Source: Pseudoxanthobacter soli DSM 19599
GTDB lineage: Bacteria; Pseudomonadota; Alphaproteobacteria; Rhizobiales; Segnochrobactraceae
Assembly (NCBI GenBank): GCA_945898215.1
Contig: CAMDHY010000016.1
Span: forward strand, 1-53,409
Direction of reading: 5' to 3'
Length of the DNA stretch: 53,409 nt
Positions 35,535 to 45,072 of the stretch are shown one piece after another (the stretch's first letter is position 1; every line of letters begins with the position of its first letter). A program made the translations under genes and the position numbers. The notes under the pieces were generated by a model. The model was not told where the DNA came from and made no database searches. It saw only the letters and a program-made list of their open reading frames with translations.

Positions 35535-36847
35535 GCCTTTTCGGAGGGCGGTTTCGACGGGCGTTTGCGGACAGCGGCGAACGGCGCTGGTTGCGGAGCG
35601 ATTTCGCTCGCCATTTCAATGGGTTGAGCCACCAGCATGGCCGCGATCCGCTGCACCAGTTTGACGGCGACATCCGCCTTCGTCATCCGCGGCCACGCAT
35701 CCGCACCGTCGGCGGACACCAGGGTGACGGTGTTGTCGCCGCCGCCCATGATGCCGGTCTCGGGGCGGACGTCGTTGGCGACGATCAGGTCGCAGCGCTT
35801 TTTCGCAAGCTTTTTCCGGGCGTTGGCGACGACATCGTCGGTCTCGGCGGCGAAGCCGACGACGACGCGCGGCCGTGCTGCCGGGGCAAGTGCAGACACG
35901 GTGGCGAGGATGTCGGGGTTCTCGACCAGCGTCAGTGCTGGCGGACGGCCGGAGCCGTCCTTCTTGATCTTTGATCTCTGATCATGGTCGACGCGCCAGT
36001 CGGCGACGGCCGCCGTCATCACCGCGACGTCGGCCGGCAGCGCCGCGTGTACGGCCGCGAGCATTTCCCGCGCGGTCTCGACCTTGACGACGGTGACGCC
36101 CCTGGGGTCCGGCAGGGCGACCGGACCGGAGACGAGCACCACGTCCGCTCCCGCCCTGGCGGCGGCGGCGGCGATGGCGTGGCCCTGCTGGCCGGAGGAG
36201 CGGTTGGCGATGTAGCGCACCGGGTCGATCGGCTCGTGCGTCGGCCCGGAGGTGACAACGACGCGCCGGCCGGCGAGCGGCCGCTCGTCCAAGCCACTGT
36301 CTGAGCTAGAGAAATGGCGCTCGACGGCGGCGACGATCTCGTCCGGTTCGGCGAGGCGGCCGGGTCCGAACTCGTTGCAGGCCATCACCCCCTCGTTTGG
36401 CCCGACGAAGGTCACACCGTCGGCGGTGAGCGTCGCGACGGAGCGCTGCGTGGCCGGATGAAGCCACATGCGGACGTTCATGGCGGGTGCGACGAGCACC
36501 GGCTTGTCGGTGGCGAGCAGCACCGTGGTGGCGAGGTCGTCGGCCATCCCGGCGGCCATGCGGGCGAGCAGGTTGGCGGTCGCCGGGGCGACGACGACCA
36601 GATCGGCCGAGCGCGACAGCACGATGTGCCCCATCTCGGCTTCCGAGGTGAGGTCGAAGAGCGCGCCGTAGACCTTGTCTTCGGTGAGGGCGGCGAGCGA
36701 CAGCGGCGTGACGAACTCGGCTGCCGCCGGCGTCATCACCGCCCGGACGGACGCGCCGCGCTCGCGCAGGCGGCGGACGAGCTCCAGCGCCTTGTAGGCG
36801 GCGATGCCGCCGCCGACGACCAGCAGGATGCGCTTTCCGGTCAGCAT
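35531..36847 (-). CDS. coaBC: bifunctional CoaBC (PPC decarboxylase / PPC synthetase)
   Basis: 438 residues. The N-terminal flavoprotein CoaC half has [16 protein letters not shown], the active His in [19 protein letters not shown], and the catalytic cysteine in [12 protein letters not shown]. The CoaB ligase half begins around residue 195 ([26 protein letters not shown]). It makes 4'-phosphopantetheine from 4'-phosphopantothenate, cysteine and CTP. The start region is triplicated: a 17-base unit with an ATG occurs twice more immediately upstream, giving two overlapping mini-ORFs (see those entries). The best ribosome site (AGGA) is in front of the first of the three ATGs, not the gene's own. 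Confidence 0.95.
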   Translation of the reverse strand: MLTGKRILLVVGGGIAAYKALELVRRLRERGASVRAVMTPAAAEFVTPLSLAALTEDKVYGALFDLTSEAEMGHIVLSRSADLVVVAPATANLLARMAAGMADDLATTVLLATDKPVLVAPAMNVRMWLHPATQRSVATLTADGVTFVGPNEGVMACNEFGPGRLAEPDEIVAAVERHFSSSDSGLDERPLAGRRVVVTSGPTHEPIDPVRYIANRSSGQQGHAIAAAAARAGADVVLVSGPVALPDPRGVTVVKVETAREMLAAVHAALPADVAVMTAAVADWRVDHDQRSKIKKDGSGRPPALTLVENPDILATVSALAPAARPRVVVGFAAETDDVVANARKKLAKKRCDLIVANDVRPETGIMGGGDNTVTLVSADGADAWPRMTKADVAVKLVQRIAAMLVAQPIEMASEIAPQPAPFAAVRKRPSKPPSEKA

Positions 36848-36864
36848 CGCTTGCCGCTCAGCAT
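36841..36864 (-). CDS. putative upstream mini-ORF 2 of coaBC (MLSGKRC)
   Basis: A 7-codon frame in the second copy of a 17-base unit. Its TGA (36843-36841) lies just inside the coaBC coding region, so the coaBC ATG (36847) falls within it as ATGCTGA. A ribosome ending here could re-initiate on coaBC. Translation is not proven. Confidence 0.35.
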   Translation of the reverse strand: MLSGKRC

Positions 36865-36884
36865 GGCTTGCCGCTCAGCATCGC
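36842..36884. repeat. 17-bp tandem repeat covering the coaBC start
   Basis: Plus-strand units cagcatcgcttgccgct (36842-36858) and cagcatggcttgccgct (36859-36875), then a partial third copy. With the divergent first unit inside coaBC the start codon context is present three times. The 17-base period shifts frame at every copy. Confidence 0.85.
36858..36881 (-). CDS. putative upstream mini-ORF 1 of coaBC (MLSGKPC)
   Basis: A 7-codon frame whose ATG (36881-36879) has the best ribosome site in the region (AGGAT about 8 bases upstream). Its TGA overlaps the ATG of mini-ORF 2 in the same ATGCTGA arrangement. Together the three nested starts form a chain leading to coaBC. Translation is not proven. 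Confidence 0.35.
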   Translation of the reverse strand: MLSGKPC

Positions 36885-36915
36885 GCGTATCCTCGCGGTC
36901 GTCGCCGGATCCGCC

Positions 36916-38127
36916 TCAGGACCCCGCGCCGAACGACCGCGGCGCCGGGCTGATGACGCGGACCGCGCCGCCGTTGACCTGGTAGACGGCGAGGCCGCGC
37001 TGCGACAGGCCGTTCGGATCGAAGCGGAACAGGCCGTTGACGCCGATGAAGCCGCTCGGGTTGGCGATCACCTGTTCGGTGAAGGCGCCGCTGCCGCGCG
37101 CCTTGACGAGGCCGACGGCGAGCGTCGCGCCGTCATAGGCGAGCGAGGCGGTGCGCGGCGGCACCGAGCCGAAGCGGGCGCGGTACTTGCCGAGATAGGT
37201 CTCGTAGGCGCCGCGCTCGGGGGCCGGATAGAGGGCGCCGGCGAGATTGGGGTCGCCGGCGATCGCCGGATCGTCCCACTGGCCGGTGCCGAGGAGCTGA
37301 ACCTGACCGGTGGCGATGCCGGCCCCGCGCAGGGCGGCCGCGACCGCGCCGGCGCCGCTGCCGCCTTCCGGCACCAGCACCGCGTCGACCTGGCTGCCGT
37401 AGCCGGCGATCGTCTGGGCGGCGGCGGCGAGGTCGGAGCGGTTCGGGTTGTACTGGGCGTAGCCGACGACGCGGCCGCCGACGCGGGCGGCGGCGTTGCT
37501 GAGCGCCTCGATCGCCACGCCGCCATAGTCGTTGGCGGGCACGATCGCGGCGAAGTTGCGCTTGCCGACACTCGCCGCATAGGAGACGACGCGGTCGATG
37601 TCGCCCTGCGGCAGGAAGCTCAGGAGGTAGACGTTGCGGCTCGCGAGGTCGGCGCGGGTCGAGAACGCGATCACCGGCACGCCGGCCTGTCGCGTCACCG
37701 ACGCCGCACCGCCGACGGCGGGCGCGAACACCGGGCCGAGGATGAGCTGGGCGCCCTCGCCGATCGCCGCCTGGGCGGCGGCGCGGCCGCCGGCCTCCGA
37801 ACCGCCGTCGTCCTTGACGAGGACGCGCACGACGCCCGGGTTCTCGGAGATCGCCAGCGCCGCGGCGTTCTTGAAGGACTGCGCGAGGCCCGCGGCCTCG
37901 CCGCCGGCGGTGAGCGGCAAGAGCAGCGCCACCGTGACCGGGCCGTCGCCGAGGACCTCGCCCTGAGGCTGCGCAGGGGCCTGCGGCGTGACCACCTCGA
38001 CCGGTCCGGTGACGTCGCCGCGCGAGCAGGCGCCGAGCACGAACAGGGCGACGGCCGCCGCGAGGACGCGACGGCGCGGAAGGAGATCGGCCGCCCGTGA
38101 CGCGGCGGCTTTCAAGACGCGCGACAC
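36916..38127 (-). CDS. LpoA/LppC-like lipoprotein (putative PBP activator)
   Basis: 403 residues. A lipoprotein signal peptide ends in FVLGACS (LGAC lipobox). The mature protein has a periplasmic-binding-protein type 1 fold (VTVALLLPLTAGGEAAGLAQSFKNAAALAI, then ILGPVFAPAVGGAASVTRQAGVPVIAFS), as in the C-domain of LpoA, without the N-terminal TPR domain of the E. coli protein. It is divergent from rsmI-yraN, matching the enterobacterial lpoA-rsmI-yraN neighbourhood. It may activate PBP1A at the outer membrane or bind a small ligand. The start is GTG at 38127, with GGGAG 8 bases upstream; GTG at 38136 is the alternative. Confidence 0.85.
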   Translation of the reverse strand: MSRVLKAAASRAADLLPRRRVLAAAVALFVLGACSRGDVTGPVEVVTPQAPAQPQGEVLGDGPVTVALLLPLTAGGEAAGLAQSFKNAAALAISENPGVVRVLVKDDGGSEAGGRAAAQAAIGEGAQLILGPVFAPAVGGAASVTRQAGVPVIAFSTRADLASRNVYLLSFLPQGDIDRVVSYAASVGKRNFAAIVPANDYGGVAIEALSNAAARVGGRVVGYAQYNPNRSDLAAAAQTIAGYGSQVDAVLVPEGGSGAGAVAAALRGAGIATGQVQLLGTGQWDDPAIAGDPNLAGALYPAPERGAYETYLGKYRARFGSVPPRTASLAYDGATLAVGLVKARGSGAFTEQVIANPSGFIGVNGLFRFDPNGLSQRGLAVYQVNGGAVRVISPAPRSFGAGS

Positions 38128-38278
38128 CAAGCGCACTCCCTGCTAGATCAAGTCGAGCCTCCGCGACCCTTACCACTCGGGGCGGCGGAACGAAACGTCG
38201 CGCGTCGCCGCTCCCCCTCATCGGAAGGCCGGCGAACTCTCCGCGGACGGCGTGTGACCACGGCGCAACGCCCCGCGA

Positions 38279-39340
38279 GTGTGGAAGGTCGGGCCCGCCC
38301 TGTCAAAGAATGCTCCCGAGGCGCGCGCGAAAGACGGCCGCCGGCGCCCCGGCGAGGCCGCTCCAGCGCCCGATGCCCCCGTCCGCTCCTTCGCCGTCGA
38401 TGCCCGCGGCTTCACCGCGCCGGCGCTTTCGCCCGGGCTCTACATCGTCGCCACCCCGATCGGCCATCTCGGCGACGTGACGCTGCGGGCGCTGGCGACG
38501 CTCGCGGCCGCCGACCTCATCGCCTGCGAGGACACCCGCGTCACCCGCGTGCTGCTGGAACGCTACGGCATCCGCACGCCGACGATCGCCTATCACGAGC
38601 ACAATGCCGGCCGGCAGCGGCCGCGGCTGATGACCGACCTCGTCGCCGGCCGCTCGGTGGCGCTCGTTTCCGACGCCGGCACGCCGCTGATCTCCGACCC
38701 GGGCTACCGCCTCGTCGCCGAGGTGACCGCGCTCGGACTGCCGGTGTTCCCGATCCCCGGCCCCTCGGCGCTGCTGGCGGCGCTGGTCGTCGCCGGGCTG
38801 CCGACCGACACGGTGCTGTTTGCCGGCTTCCTGCCGCAGAAGGGCGGGCCGCGGCGCCGGCGCATCGAGACGCTTGCCATCGTGCCGGCGACGCTGGTGC
38901 TCTACGAATCGCCGCACCGGGTCGCCGAGACCCTCGCCGACCTCGTCGCCATCCTCGGCGCCGACCGGCCGGCCGTCGTCGCCCGCGAACTGACCAAGCT
39001 CTACGAGACGGTGGTGCGGGCGCCGCTCGGCGAACTCGCCGAACGCTTCGCCGGGGCGCCGCCGAAGGGAGAGATCGTGCTGGTCATCGGGCCGCCGCCG
39101 GAGCGCGAGACATCCGAGGACGACGCCGACGCGCTGCTGGTCTCGGCGCTTTCGACGATGTCGGCGAGTGCGGCCGCCGGCGACGTGGCGCGCGCCACCG
39201 GCCTCGACCGCCGCGAGCTCTACCGCCGGGCGCTGGAGCTGAAGGGGGCGCTGCAGGCGGACGACGGCGGCGGCGATGATCCCGCCGACGAAGACGCCGA
39301 CGACGCTGCCGGCCCGCGCGACGATGGCGAAGAACGCTGA
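38279..39340 (+). CDS. rsmI: 16S rRNA (cytidine1402-2'-O)-methyltransferase
   Basis: 353 residues. The tetrapyrrole-methylase core starts at about residue 50 with SPGLYIVATPIGHLGDVTLRAL, followed by CEDTRVTRVLL, YHEHNAGRQRP, SDAGTPLISDPGYRLV and GLPTDTVLFAGFLP, all RsmI hallmarks. It 2'-O-methylates C1402 of 16S rRNA with SAM. The GTG start gives a 50-residue low-complexity N-terminal extension, so the true start may lie further in, though no better codon is obvious. The acidic C-terminal tail (DDGGGDDPADEDADDAAG) is unusual. It overlaps yraN. Confidence 0.95.
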   Translation: MWKVGPALSKNAPEARAKDGRRRPGEAAPAPDAPVRSFAVDARGFTAPALSPGLYIVATPIGHLGDVTLRALATLAAADLIACEDTRVTRVLLERYGIRTPTIAYHEHNAGRQRPRLMTDLVAGRSVALVSDAGTPLISDPGYRLVAEVTALGLPVFPIPGPSALLAALVVAGLPTDTVLFAGFLPQKGGPRRRRIETLAIVPATLVLYESPHRVAETLADLVAILGADRPAVVARELTKLYETVVRAPLGELAERFAGAPPKGEIVLVIGPPPERETSEDDADALLVSALSTMSASAAAGDVARATGLDRRELYRRALELKGALQADDGGGDDPADEDADDAAGPRDDGEER

Positions 39341-39716
39341 GCCTTCGCCCGCCGATCCCCGCCGCCGCGCCGCCGAGCGCCGCGGCCACGGCGCCGAGAC
39401 GCTCGCCGCCTGGGCGCTGCGCCTGAAGGGCTACCGCATCCTCGGCCGGCGGGTGAAGACGCCGCACGGCGAGATCGACCTCGTGGCGCTGAAGCGCGAC
39501 ACGGTTGCGATCGTCGAGGTGAAGGCCCGCGCCGACGCCGACACGGCGCTCGCCGCCGTCGGGCCGGGTGCACGGCGACGGCTGTCGGCGGCGGCGCGCG
39601 TCTGGCTCGCGCGTCATCCGTCCTATGCCGGACATACGATCCGCTTCGACATCGTGCTGGTGGTGCCGCGGCGCTGGCCGGCCCACCTCGCCAACGCCTT
39701 TGCGGCGACGGATTGA
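39324..39716 (+). CDS. yraN: YraN family (UPF0102) nuclease-like protein
   Basis: 130 residues. The restriction-endonuclease-like core is visible: [54 protein letters not shown], with the predicted metal motif ExDLV...VEVK. The gene overlaps rsmI by 17 bases and follows it directly, the order known from many bacteria. A ribosome site is weak, so translation is probably coupled to rsmI. Function is unproven; a role in DNA or RNA processing is inferred from the fold. Confidence 0.92.
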   Translation: MAKNAEPSPADPRRRAAERRGHGAETLAAWALRLKGYRILGRRVKTPHGEIDLVALKRDTVAIVEVKARADADTALAAVGPGARRRLSAAARVWLARHPSYAGHTIRFDIVLVVPRRWPAHLANAFAATD

Positions 39717-39790
39717 CGACCGCCGCGGGCGGGTGGAAACCCTCATCGCCGCGTCCCACATCCTCTCGACGCCGCCACGGAGAGACGCCG

Positions 39791-40768
39791 ATGACCGAAG
39801 CCGCCCGGAAGCCTGCAAAGCGGCTGCGCGTCGCCATCCAGATGGACCACGTCGCGACGGTGAAGATCGCCGGCGACAGTGGCTTCGCACTGCTGCTCGA
39901 GGCGCAGGCCCGCGGCCACGAACTCTTCCACTACACGCCGGATCGCCTCGCCATGCGCGACGGCGTCGTCACCGCGGCGCTCGAGCCGATCACGGTGCGC
40001 GACACCGCCGGCGACCACTTCACGCTGGGGGCGCCGCAGCGCCAGCGCCTCGACGATCTCGACGTCGTGCTGATGCGCCAGGACCCGCCCTTCGACCTCG
40101 CCTATGTGACGGCGACCCACATGCTGGAGCGCATCCACCCGAAGACGCTGGTGGTGAACGACCCGGCGGAGGTGCGCAACGCTCCGGAGAAGATCTTCGT
40201 GACGCTGTTTCCGGAGCTGATGCCGCCGACGGTGATCACCCGCGACCGCGCCGAGATCGACGCCTTCCGCAAGGAGTTCGGCGACATCGTCATGAAGCCG
40301 CTCTACGGCCACGGCGGCGCCTCGGTGTTCCGCCTCACCGCCGAGGACCTCAACTACGGCTCGCTCTACGACCTGTTCGCCAACACCTTCCGCGAACAGT
40401 GGGTGGTGCAGCAGTTCCTGCCGAACGTGAAGCACGGCGACAAGCGCATCATCCTGGTCGACGGAAAGTTCGCCGGTGCCGTCAACCGCGTGCCGGCGCC
40501 GGACGACCTGCGCTCCAACATGGTGCGCGGCGGCGCGGCGAAGGAGACCGACCTCACCGACCGAGAGCGCGAGATCTGCGCCACCATCGGCCCGGAGCTG
40601 GCGCGGCGCGGCCTCTTGCTCGTCGGCATCGACGTCATCGACGGGCGGCTGACGGAGATCAACGTGACGGCGCCGACGGGCATCCGCGCCATCCGCCGCC
40701 TCGGCGGCCCGGACATCGCGGCGATGGTGTGGGAGACGATCGAGGCGAAGGTGGCGGCGCGGGGGTAG
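39791..40768 (+). CDS. gshB: glutathione synthetase
   Basis: 325 residues. The N-terminal domain has [39 protein letters not shown]. The ATP-grasp domain contains [42 protein letters not shown] and [20 protein letters not shown]. It ligates glycine to gamma-glutamylcysteine. A GGAGAG ribosome site sits before the ATG at 39791. The rsmI-yraN-gshB order is frequent in Hyphomicrobiales. The glutathione product feeds the GST encoded nearby and may also support the peroxiredoxin. Confidence 0.97.
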   Translation: MTEAARKPAKRLRVAIQMDHVATVKIAGDSGFALLLEAQARGHELFHYTPDRLAMRDGVVTAALEPITVRDTAGDHFTLGAPQRQRLDDLDVVLMRQDPPFDLAYVTATHMLERIHPKTLVVNDPAEVRNAPEKIFVTLFPELMPPTVITRDRAEIDAFRKEFGDIVMKPLYGHGGASVFRLTAEDLNYGSLYDLFANTFREQWVVQQFLPNVKHGDKRIILVDGKFAGAVNRVPAPDDLRSNMVRGGAAKETDLTDREREICATIGPELARRGLLLVGIDVIDGRLTEINVTAPTGIRAIRRLGGPDIAAMVWETIEAKVAARG

Positions 40769-41100
40769 TTTCGGCAGTCGGCGGTCGGCGGTCGGCAGTA
40801 GGGGGTGCCCTCCTCTCCGTAGTCATTCCCGGCCTTGTGCCGGGAACCCATGCAACGGCGCCGCGGATTGGAGATCGCGATCGGGCGCGTCGCTTGCCGA
40901 GAGGGATGGGTTCCCGGGACAAGCCCGGGAATGACTACGGTGGGGGAGGCGGGACAAGCCCGGGAATGACCTCGGCGGGGGTGGCGGAGGACGCGGGGCG
41001 GTGGCTTGGAAGCATCGGGTGGGGTGCCCGATGTGGCGCCGTAACTGCCGAGAGGGGTAGGTTCCCGGGACAAGCCCGGGAATGACTCCGGAGTGGAAGG
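40769..41100. repeat. cluster of family A palindromic repeat arms and heptads
   Basis: No gene in this 341-base gap. 40771-40800 is a GTCGGCR-type heptad run like that at 20931. Family A arms follow at 40823-40851 (forward), 40906-40935 (inverted), 40951-40970 (partial) and 41058-41087 (inverted), so one full inverted pair plus two extra same-oriented arms. The last arm ends about 20 bases before the cysK ATG, so it must be part of the cysK leader or promoter. Confidence 0.75.
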
Positions 41101-41109
41101 GAGACCAAC

Positions 41110-42177
<1,068 letters not shown>

Positions 42178-42198
42178 CCGCAGGGGCGCCCGGCGCGA

Positions 42199-44061
42199 TC
42201 AGGCGGCGGCGCTCTCCTGGAACCACGACGTGCCGCGCTCGCGGATCAGACGCATCGCGATGTCGACGGACGCGGGGTCGTAGAGGCGTCCCCGCCCCTG
42301 CGTCAGTTCGGCGAGCACGATCTCGACCGGGATCGCCTGCCGGTACGGCCGGTAGGCGAGCATCGCCTCGGTGACGTCGGCGACGGCGAGCAGCTTCGCC
42401 TCCTCGGCGATCTGGTCGCCCTTCAGCCCGGCCGGATAGCCCGAGCCGTCGAGGCGCTCGTGATGCTGCGTCACCATCTCGTGGATCGGCCAGTCGAAGC
42501 GGATGCCACGCAAGAGCTCGCCGCCGCGCGCCGCGTGCGTCTTGATGAGGGCGAACTCCTCCGTCTTGAGCTTGCCCGGCTTGGTCAACAGTTCGGTGGG
42601 AACCGCGATCTTGCCGATGTCGTGCAGCAGCGCGCCGATGCGCACACCTTCGATCCGATCCTGCGGCCAGCCGAGCTCCCGGGCGATCTCCACCGCCAGC
42701 GTCCCCACCTTGCGCTGGTGGCCGGCGGTGTAGGGATCGCGCACCTCGACGATGGAGGCGAGCGCGCCCACCGTCTCGATCAGCGCCTCCTTGAGGCGCG
42801 ACTGCGCCACGAGGCGGCCGGCCTCGCTCTTCTCGTAGCGGACATAGCTGTCGAGCGTCGTCAGCGCGCGGCCGAGCTGGTCGGCGAAGGCGGCGAGGGG
42901 AGAGAGATCCTCCGGCGTGAACACGAGCGCTTCCCTGGCGCAGACGGTGAGCACCCCGATCGGGCGGCCGGAGAAGAGCATCGGCACGACGACGCACGAG
43001 CTGAGATCGTTCGGCCCCAGCAGCTCGCGTGCCCAGTCGAACTCCGGCTCGTCGCCTAAGTCGTTGCAGAGGAAGGCCTCACGGGTGCGGATCGCCGTGA
43101 TGGTGGGCCCAAGGACGTCCGGCCGGGTGCGGATCGCCTTGATCACCGCCGGCATCTTGTCGGCGAGGTCGCCCGAGGCGGCGAGCAGGCGAAGGGATTG
43201 CGGCCCGTCGTCGAGGTCGGCGATGTAGGAGAGCGCGAAGCCCGACTCGACCAGGGCGCGGGTAACCGCCCGTGCCAGCCCCTTCCGGTCGGTCTCGCCC
43301 TGGATCGCGAGGAGACCGCTGACGAGTGCGGTGAGGGTGCGGTTCTTGCGGGCGAGCAGCTCGGCGCTCGCTACGGCGGCAGTGATGTCGTGGGCAATGG
43401 AAAGCACGTCCACTCGGCCCGTCGCCGGGTCGGCGAACGGACGATCGCTGTGTTCCATCGTGAAGCACGCGCCGCCTTCCCAATAGCGCGTCTGCCCATT
43501 GACCGTCTCGCCGGTTGCGAGGACGCGGGCGATGTTCGCAAGGAGTTCGCCTCGTGCCGCCTCCGGGAAGCCGGACTCCTCCAGGCTCAGCTCGCCCTCG
43601 GGTGGCCCGGTCCGGCCGAGACCGCGCCAGGCGACGGCGTTGGCGCGGCGGATGCGTCCGTCGGCGCCGAAGACGAAGATCCGGTCTTCGATGCTGTCGA
43701 AGACGGCATTGATGAAGGCGCGGTCCCTCTGCGCGGCGGTGCGGGCTTCCTGCGCTGCGATCGCCTCGCTGCTCAGTCTCTCGATGAGCCGCCGCTCGTG
43801 CTGCAGGGCGGCAAGGACGGCGAGAAACAGCGCGACCGCCGTCAGGGCGATGTAGAACAGGCCCTTGATGGTGGAGACCACGACACTCTGGTGACCGTCG
43901 GTGTTCCCGGTGATGAAATCGGATCCTAATATCCAGGCCGCGCCGACCAGCGCATAGACCACGGCGATCAGCGTCGCGCGCCGCACCGTGCTTTGGGCGA
44001 TCGGCTCGGGGAGCCGGTCGCTCTCTCCCTCAGGCCGGGCTGGCGGCACGCTGGCTATCAC
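42199..44061 (-). CDS. membrane HD-GYP domain c-di-GMP phosphodiesterase
   Basis: 620 residues from the GTG at 44061. Two TM helices lie near the N-terminus (RRATLIAVVYALVGAAWILG and IKGLFYIALTAVALFLAVLA), followed by a short coiled coil, a PAS domain (FINAVFDSIEDRIFVFGADGRIRRANA), a GAF domain and a C-terminal HD-GYP. The metal-binding HD is at 480-481 (HDIGK) and the GYP motif at 541-543 in HHERLDGSGYP, so the enzyme should be active. It hydrolyses c-di-GMP to pGpG or GMP, opposing the cyclase at 10980. The start codon is uncertain because the upstream frame stays open. Confidence 0.9.
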   Translation of the reverse strand: MIASVPPARPEGESDRLPEPIAQSTVRRATLIAVVYALVGAAWILGSDFITGNTDGHQSVVVSTIKGLFYIALTAVALFLAVLAALQHERRLIERLSSEAIAAQEARTAAQRDRAFINAVFDSIEDRIFVFGADGRIRRANAVAWRGLGRTGPPEGELSLEESGFPEAARGELLANIARVLATGETVNGQTRYWEGGACFTMEHSDRPFADPATGRVDVLSIAHDITAAVASAELLARKNRTLTALVSGLLAIQGETDRKGLARAVTRALVESGFALSYIADLDDGPQSLRLLAASGDLADKMPAVIKAIRTRPDVLGPTITAIRTREAFLCNDLGDEPEFDWARELLGPNDLSSCVVVPMLFSGRPIGVLTVCAREALVFTPEDLSPLAAFADQLGRALTTLDSYVRYEKSEAGRLVAQSRLKEALIETVGALASIVEVRDPYTAGHQRKVGTLAVEIARELGWPQDRIEGVRIGALLHDIGKIAVPTELLTKPGKLKTEEFALIKTHAARGGELLRGIRFDWPIHEMVTQHHERLDGSGYPAGLKGDQIAEEAKLLAVADVTEAMLAYRPYRQAIPVEIVLAELTQGRGRLYDPASVDIAMRLIRERGTSWFQESAAA

Positions 44062-44280
44062 GATCGCGCACTCCGCCGACGCCTCCCGCGAGGGCGCACC
44101 GAGTGCGACGTGGAGAGGGCCGCCACGTCTAGACCCAGCGCGGTGGCACGCCAGAACGGTCGCGCCGCGAAGGTTGCTTTGTCCGGCGAAGCTTAGACCC
44201 CCTGTGGAATTGCTCAAGGGCCCGCTCGTAGAATGTGCGTGCCGCACACCTTCGAGGCCGTGAAGCCGAACGGAGCCGGG

Positions 44281-45027
44281 ATGACGCTGACGACGGACGA
44301 GATCGCCCGCTATGCCCGCCACCTGGTGCTGCCGGAGATCGGCGGGCCGGGGCAGCAGAAGCTGAAGCGCGCGCGCGTGCTGGTGGTCGGCGCCGGCGGG
44401 CTCGGCGCGCCGGTGCTGCTCTATCTCGCCGCCGCCGGCGTCGGCACGCTCGGCATCGTCGACGACGACGTGGTCGAGGTGTCGAACCTGCAGCGGCAGG
44501 TCGTGCACGACACGGGCTCGGTGGGGATGGCGAAGGTCGACAGCGCCGCGGCGACGGTGGCGCGGCTCAATCCGCACGTCGTCGTCGAGGCGCATCGCGA
44601 GCGGCTGACGGCGGAAAGCGCGCCGGGGCTGGTGGCGGCCTACGACGTGGTGGTCGACGGCTCCGACAACTTCGCCACCCGCTACGCGCTGGCCGACGCC
44701 TGCGAGACGGCGCGGCGGCCCTTGGTGACGGCGGCGGTCGGCCGCTTCGACGGCTCGCTGACGACCCTCAAGCCCTATGAGAGCGGCCCGGACGGCCGGC
44801 CGAACCCGCGCTGGCGCGACCTCTTCCCGGAGGCGCCGCCGGCCGGCACGGTGCCGAGCTGCGCCGAGGCCGGCATCCTCGGGGCGGTGGTCGGCGTGCT
44901 CGGGACGCTCGAGGCCTGCGAGGTGGTGAAGCTCGTCACCGGCGCCGGCGAGCCGCTGATCGGCCGGCTGCTGCTCGTCGACATCCTCGGCATGCGGTTC
45001 GAGACGATTGGGTATGGCCGCGCCTGA
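44281..45027 (+). CDS. MoeB/ThiF/HesA family E1-like adenylyltransferase
   Basis: 248 residues. The nucleotide loop VLVVGAGGLGAPVLLYLAAAG is at about 34-54, followed by DDDVVEVSNLQRQV (metal Asp and the Asn/Arg pair) and DGSDNFATRYALAD. This is the MoeB-type E1 that adenylates the C-terminal Gly of a sulfur carrier such as MoaD or ThiS. The CxxC zinc pairs of E. coli MoeB are missing (the first is replaced by PNPRWRDLFPE). No rhodanese domain follows. GGAG precedes the ATG. Molybdopterin synthase adenylyltransferase is the most likely role. Confidence 0.9.
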   Translation: MTLTTDEIARYARHLVLPEIGGPGQQKLKRARVLVVGAGGLGAPVLLYLAAAGVGTLGIVDDDVVEVSNLQRQVVHDTGSVGMAKVDSAAATVARLNPHVVVEAHRERLTAESAPGLVAAYDVVVDGSDNFATRYALADACETARRPLVTAAVGRFDGSLTTLKPYESGPDGRPNPRWRDLFPEAPPAGTVPSCAEAGILGAVVGVLGTLEACEVVKLVTGAGEPLIGRLLLVDILGMRFETIGYGRA

Positions 45028-45036
45028 GGCGCGGCC
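45016..45036. terminator. hairpin with the stop codon in its loop
   Basis: ggccgcgcc and ggcgcggcc form a perfect 9-bp stem whose 3-base loop is the TGA of the MoeB-like gene. It lies between convergent genes. It may act as a bidirectional terminator; there is no T-run. Confidence 0.4.
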
Positions 45037-45072
45037 GAGCGGCTACGGACGGGGGGTGAGGCCGCCCCGCCC

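Noticed and set aside
40769-41100. Possible CRISPR array
   Set aside because: The repeated arms are inverted, self-complementary and irregularly spaced, and no cas gene is near; they are palindromic intergenic elements.
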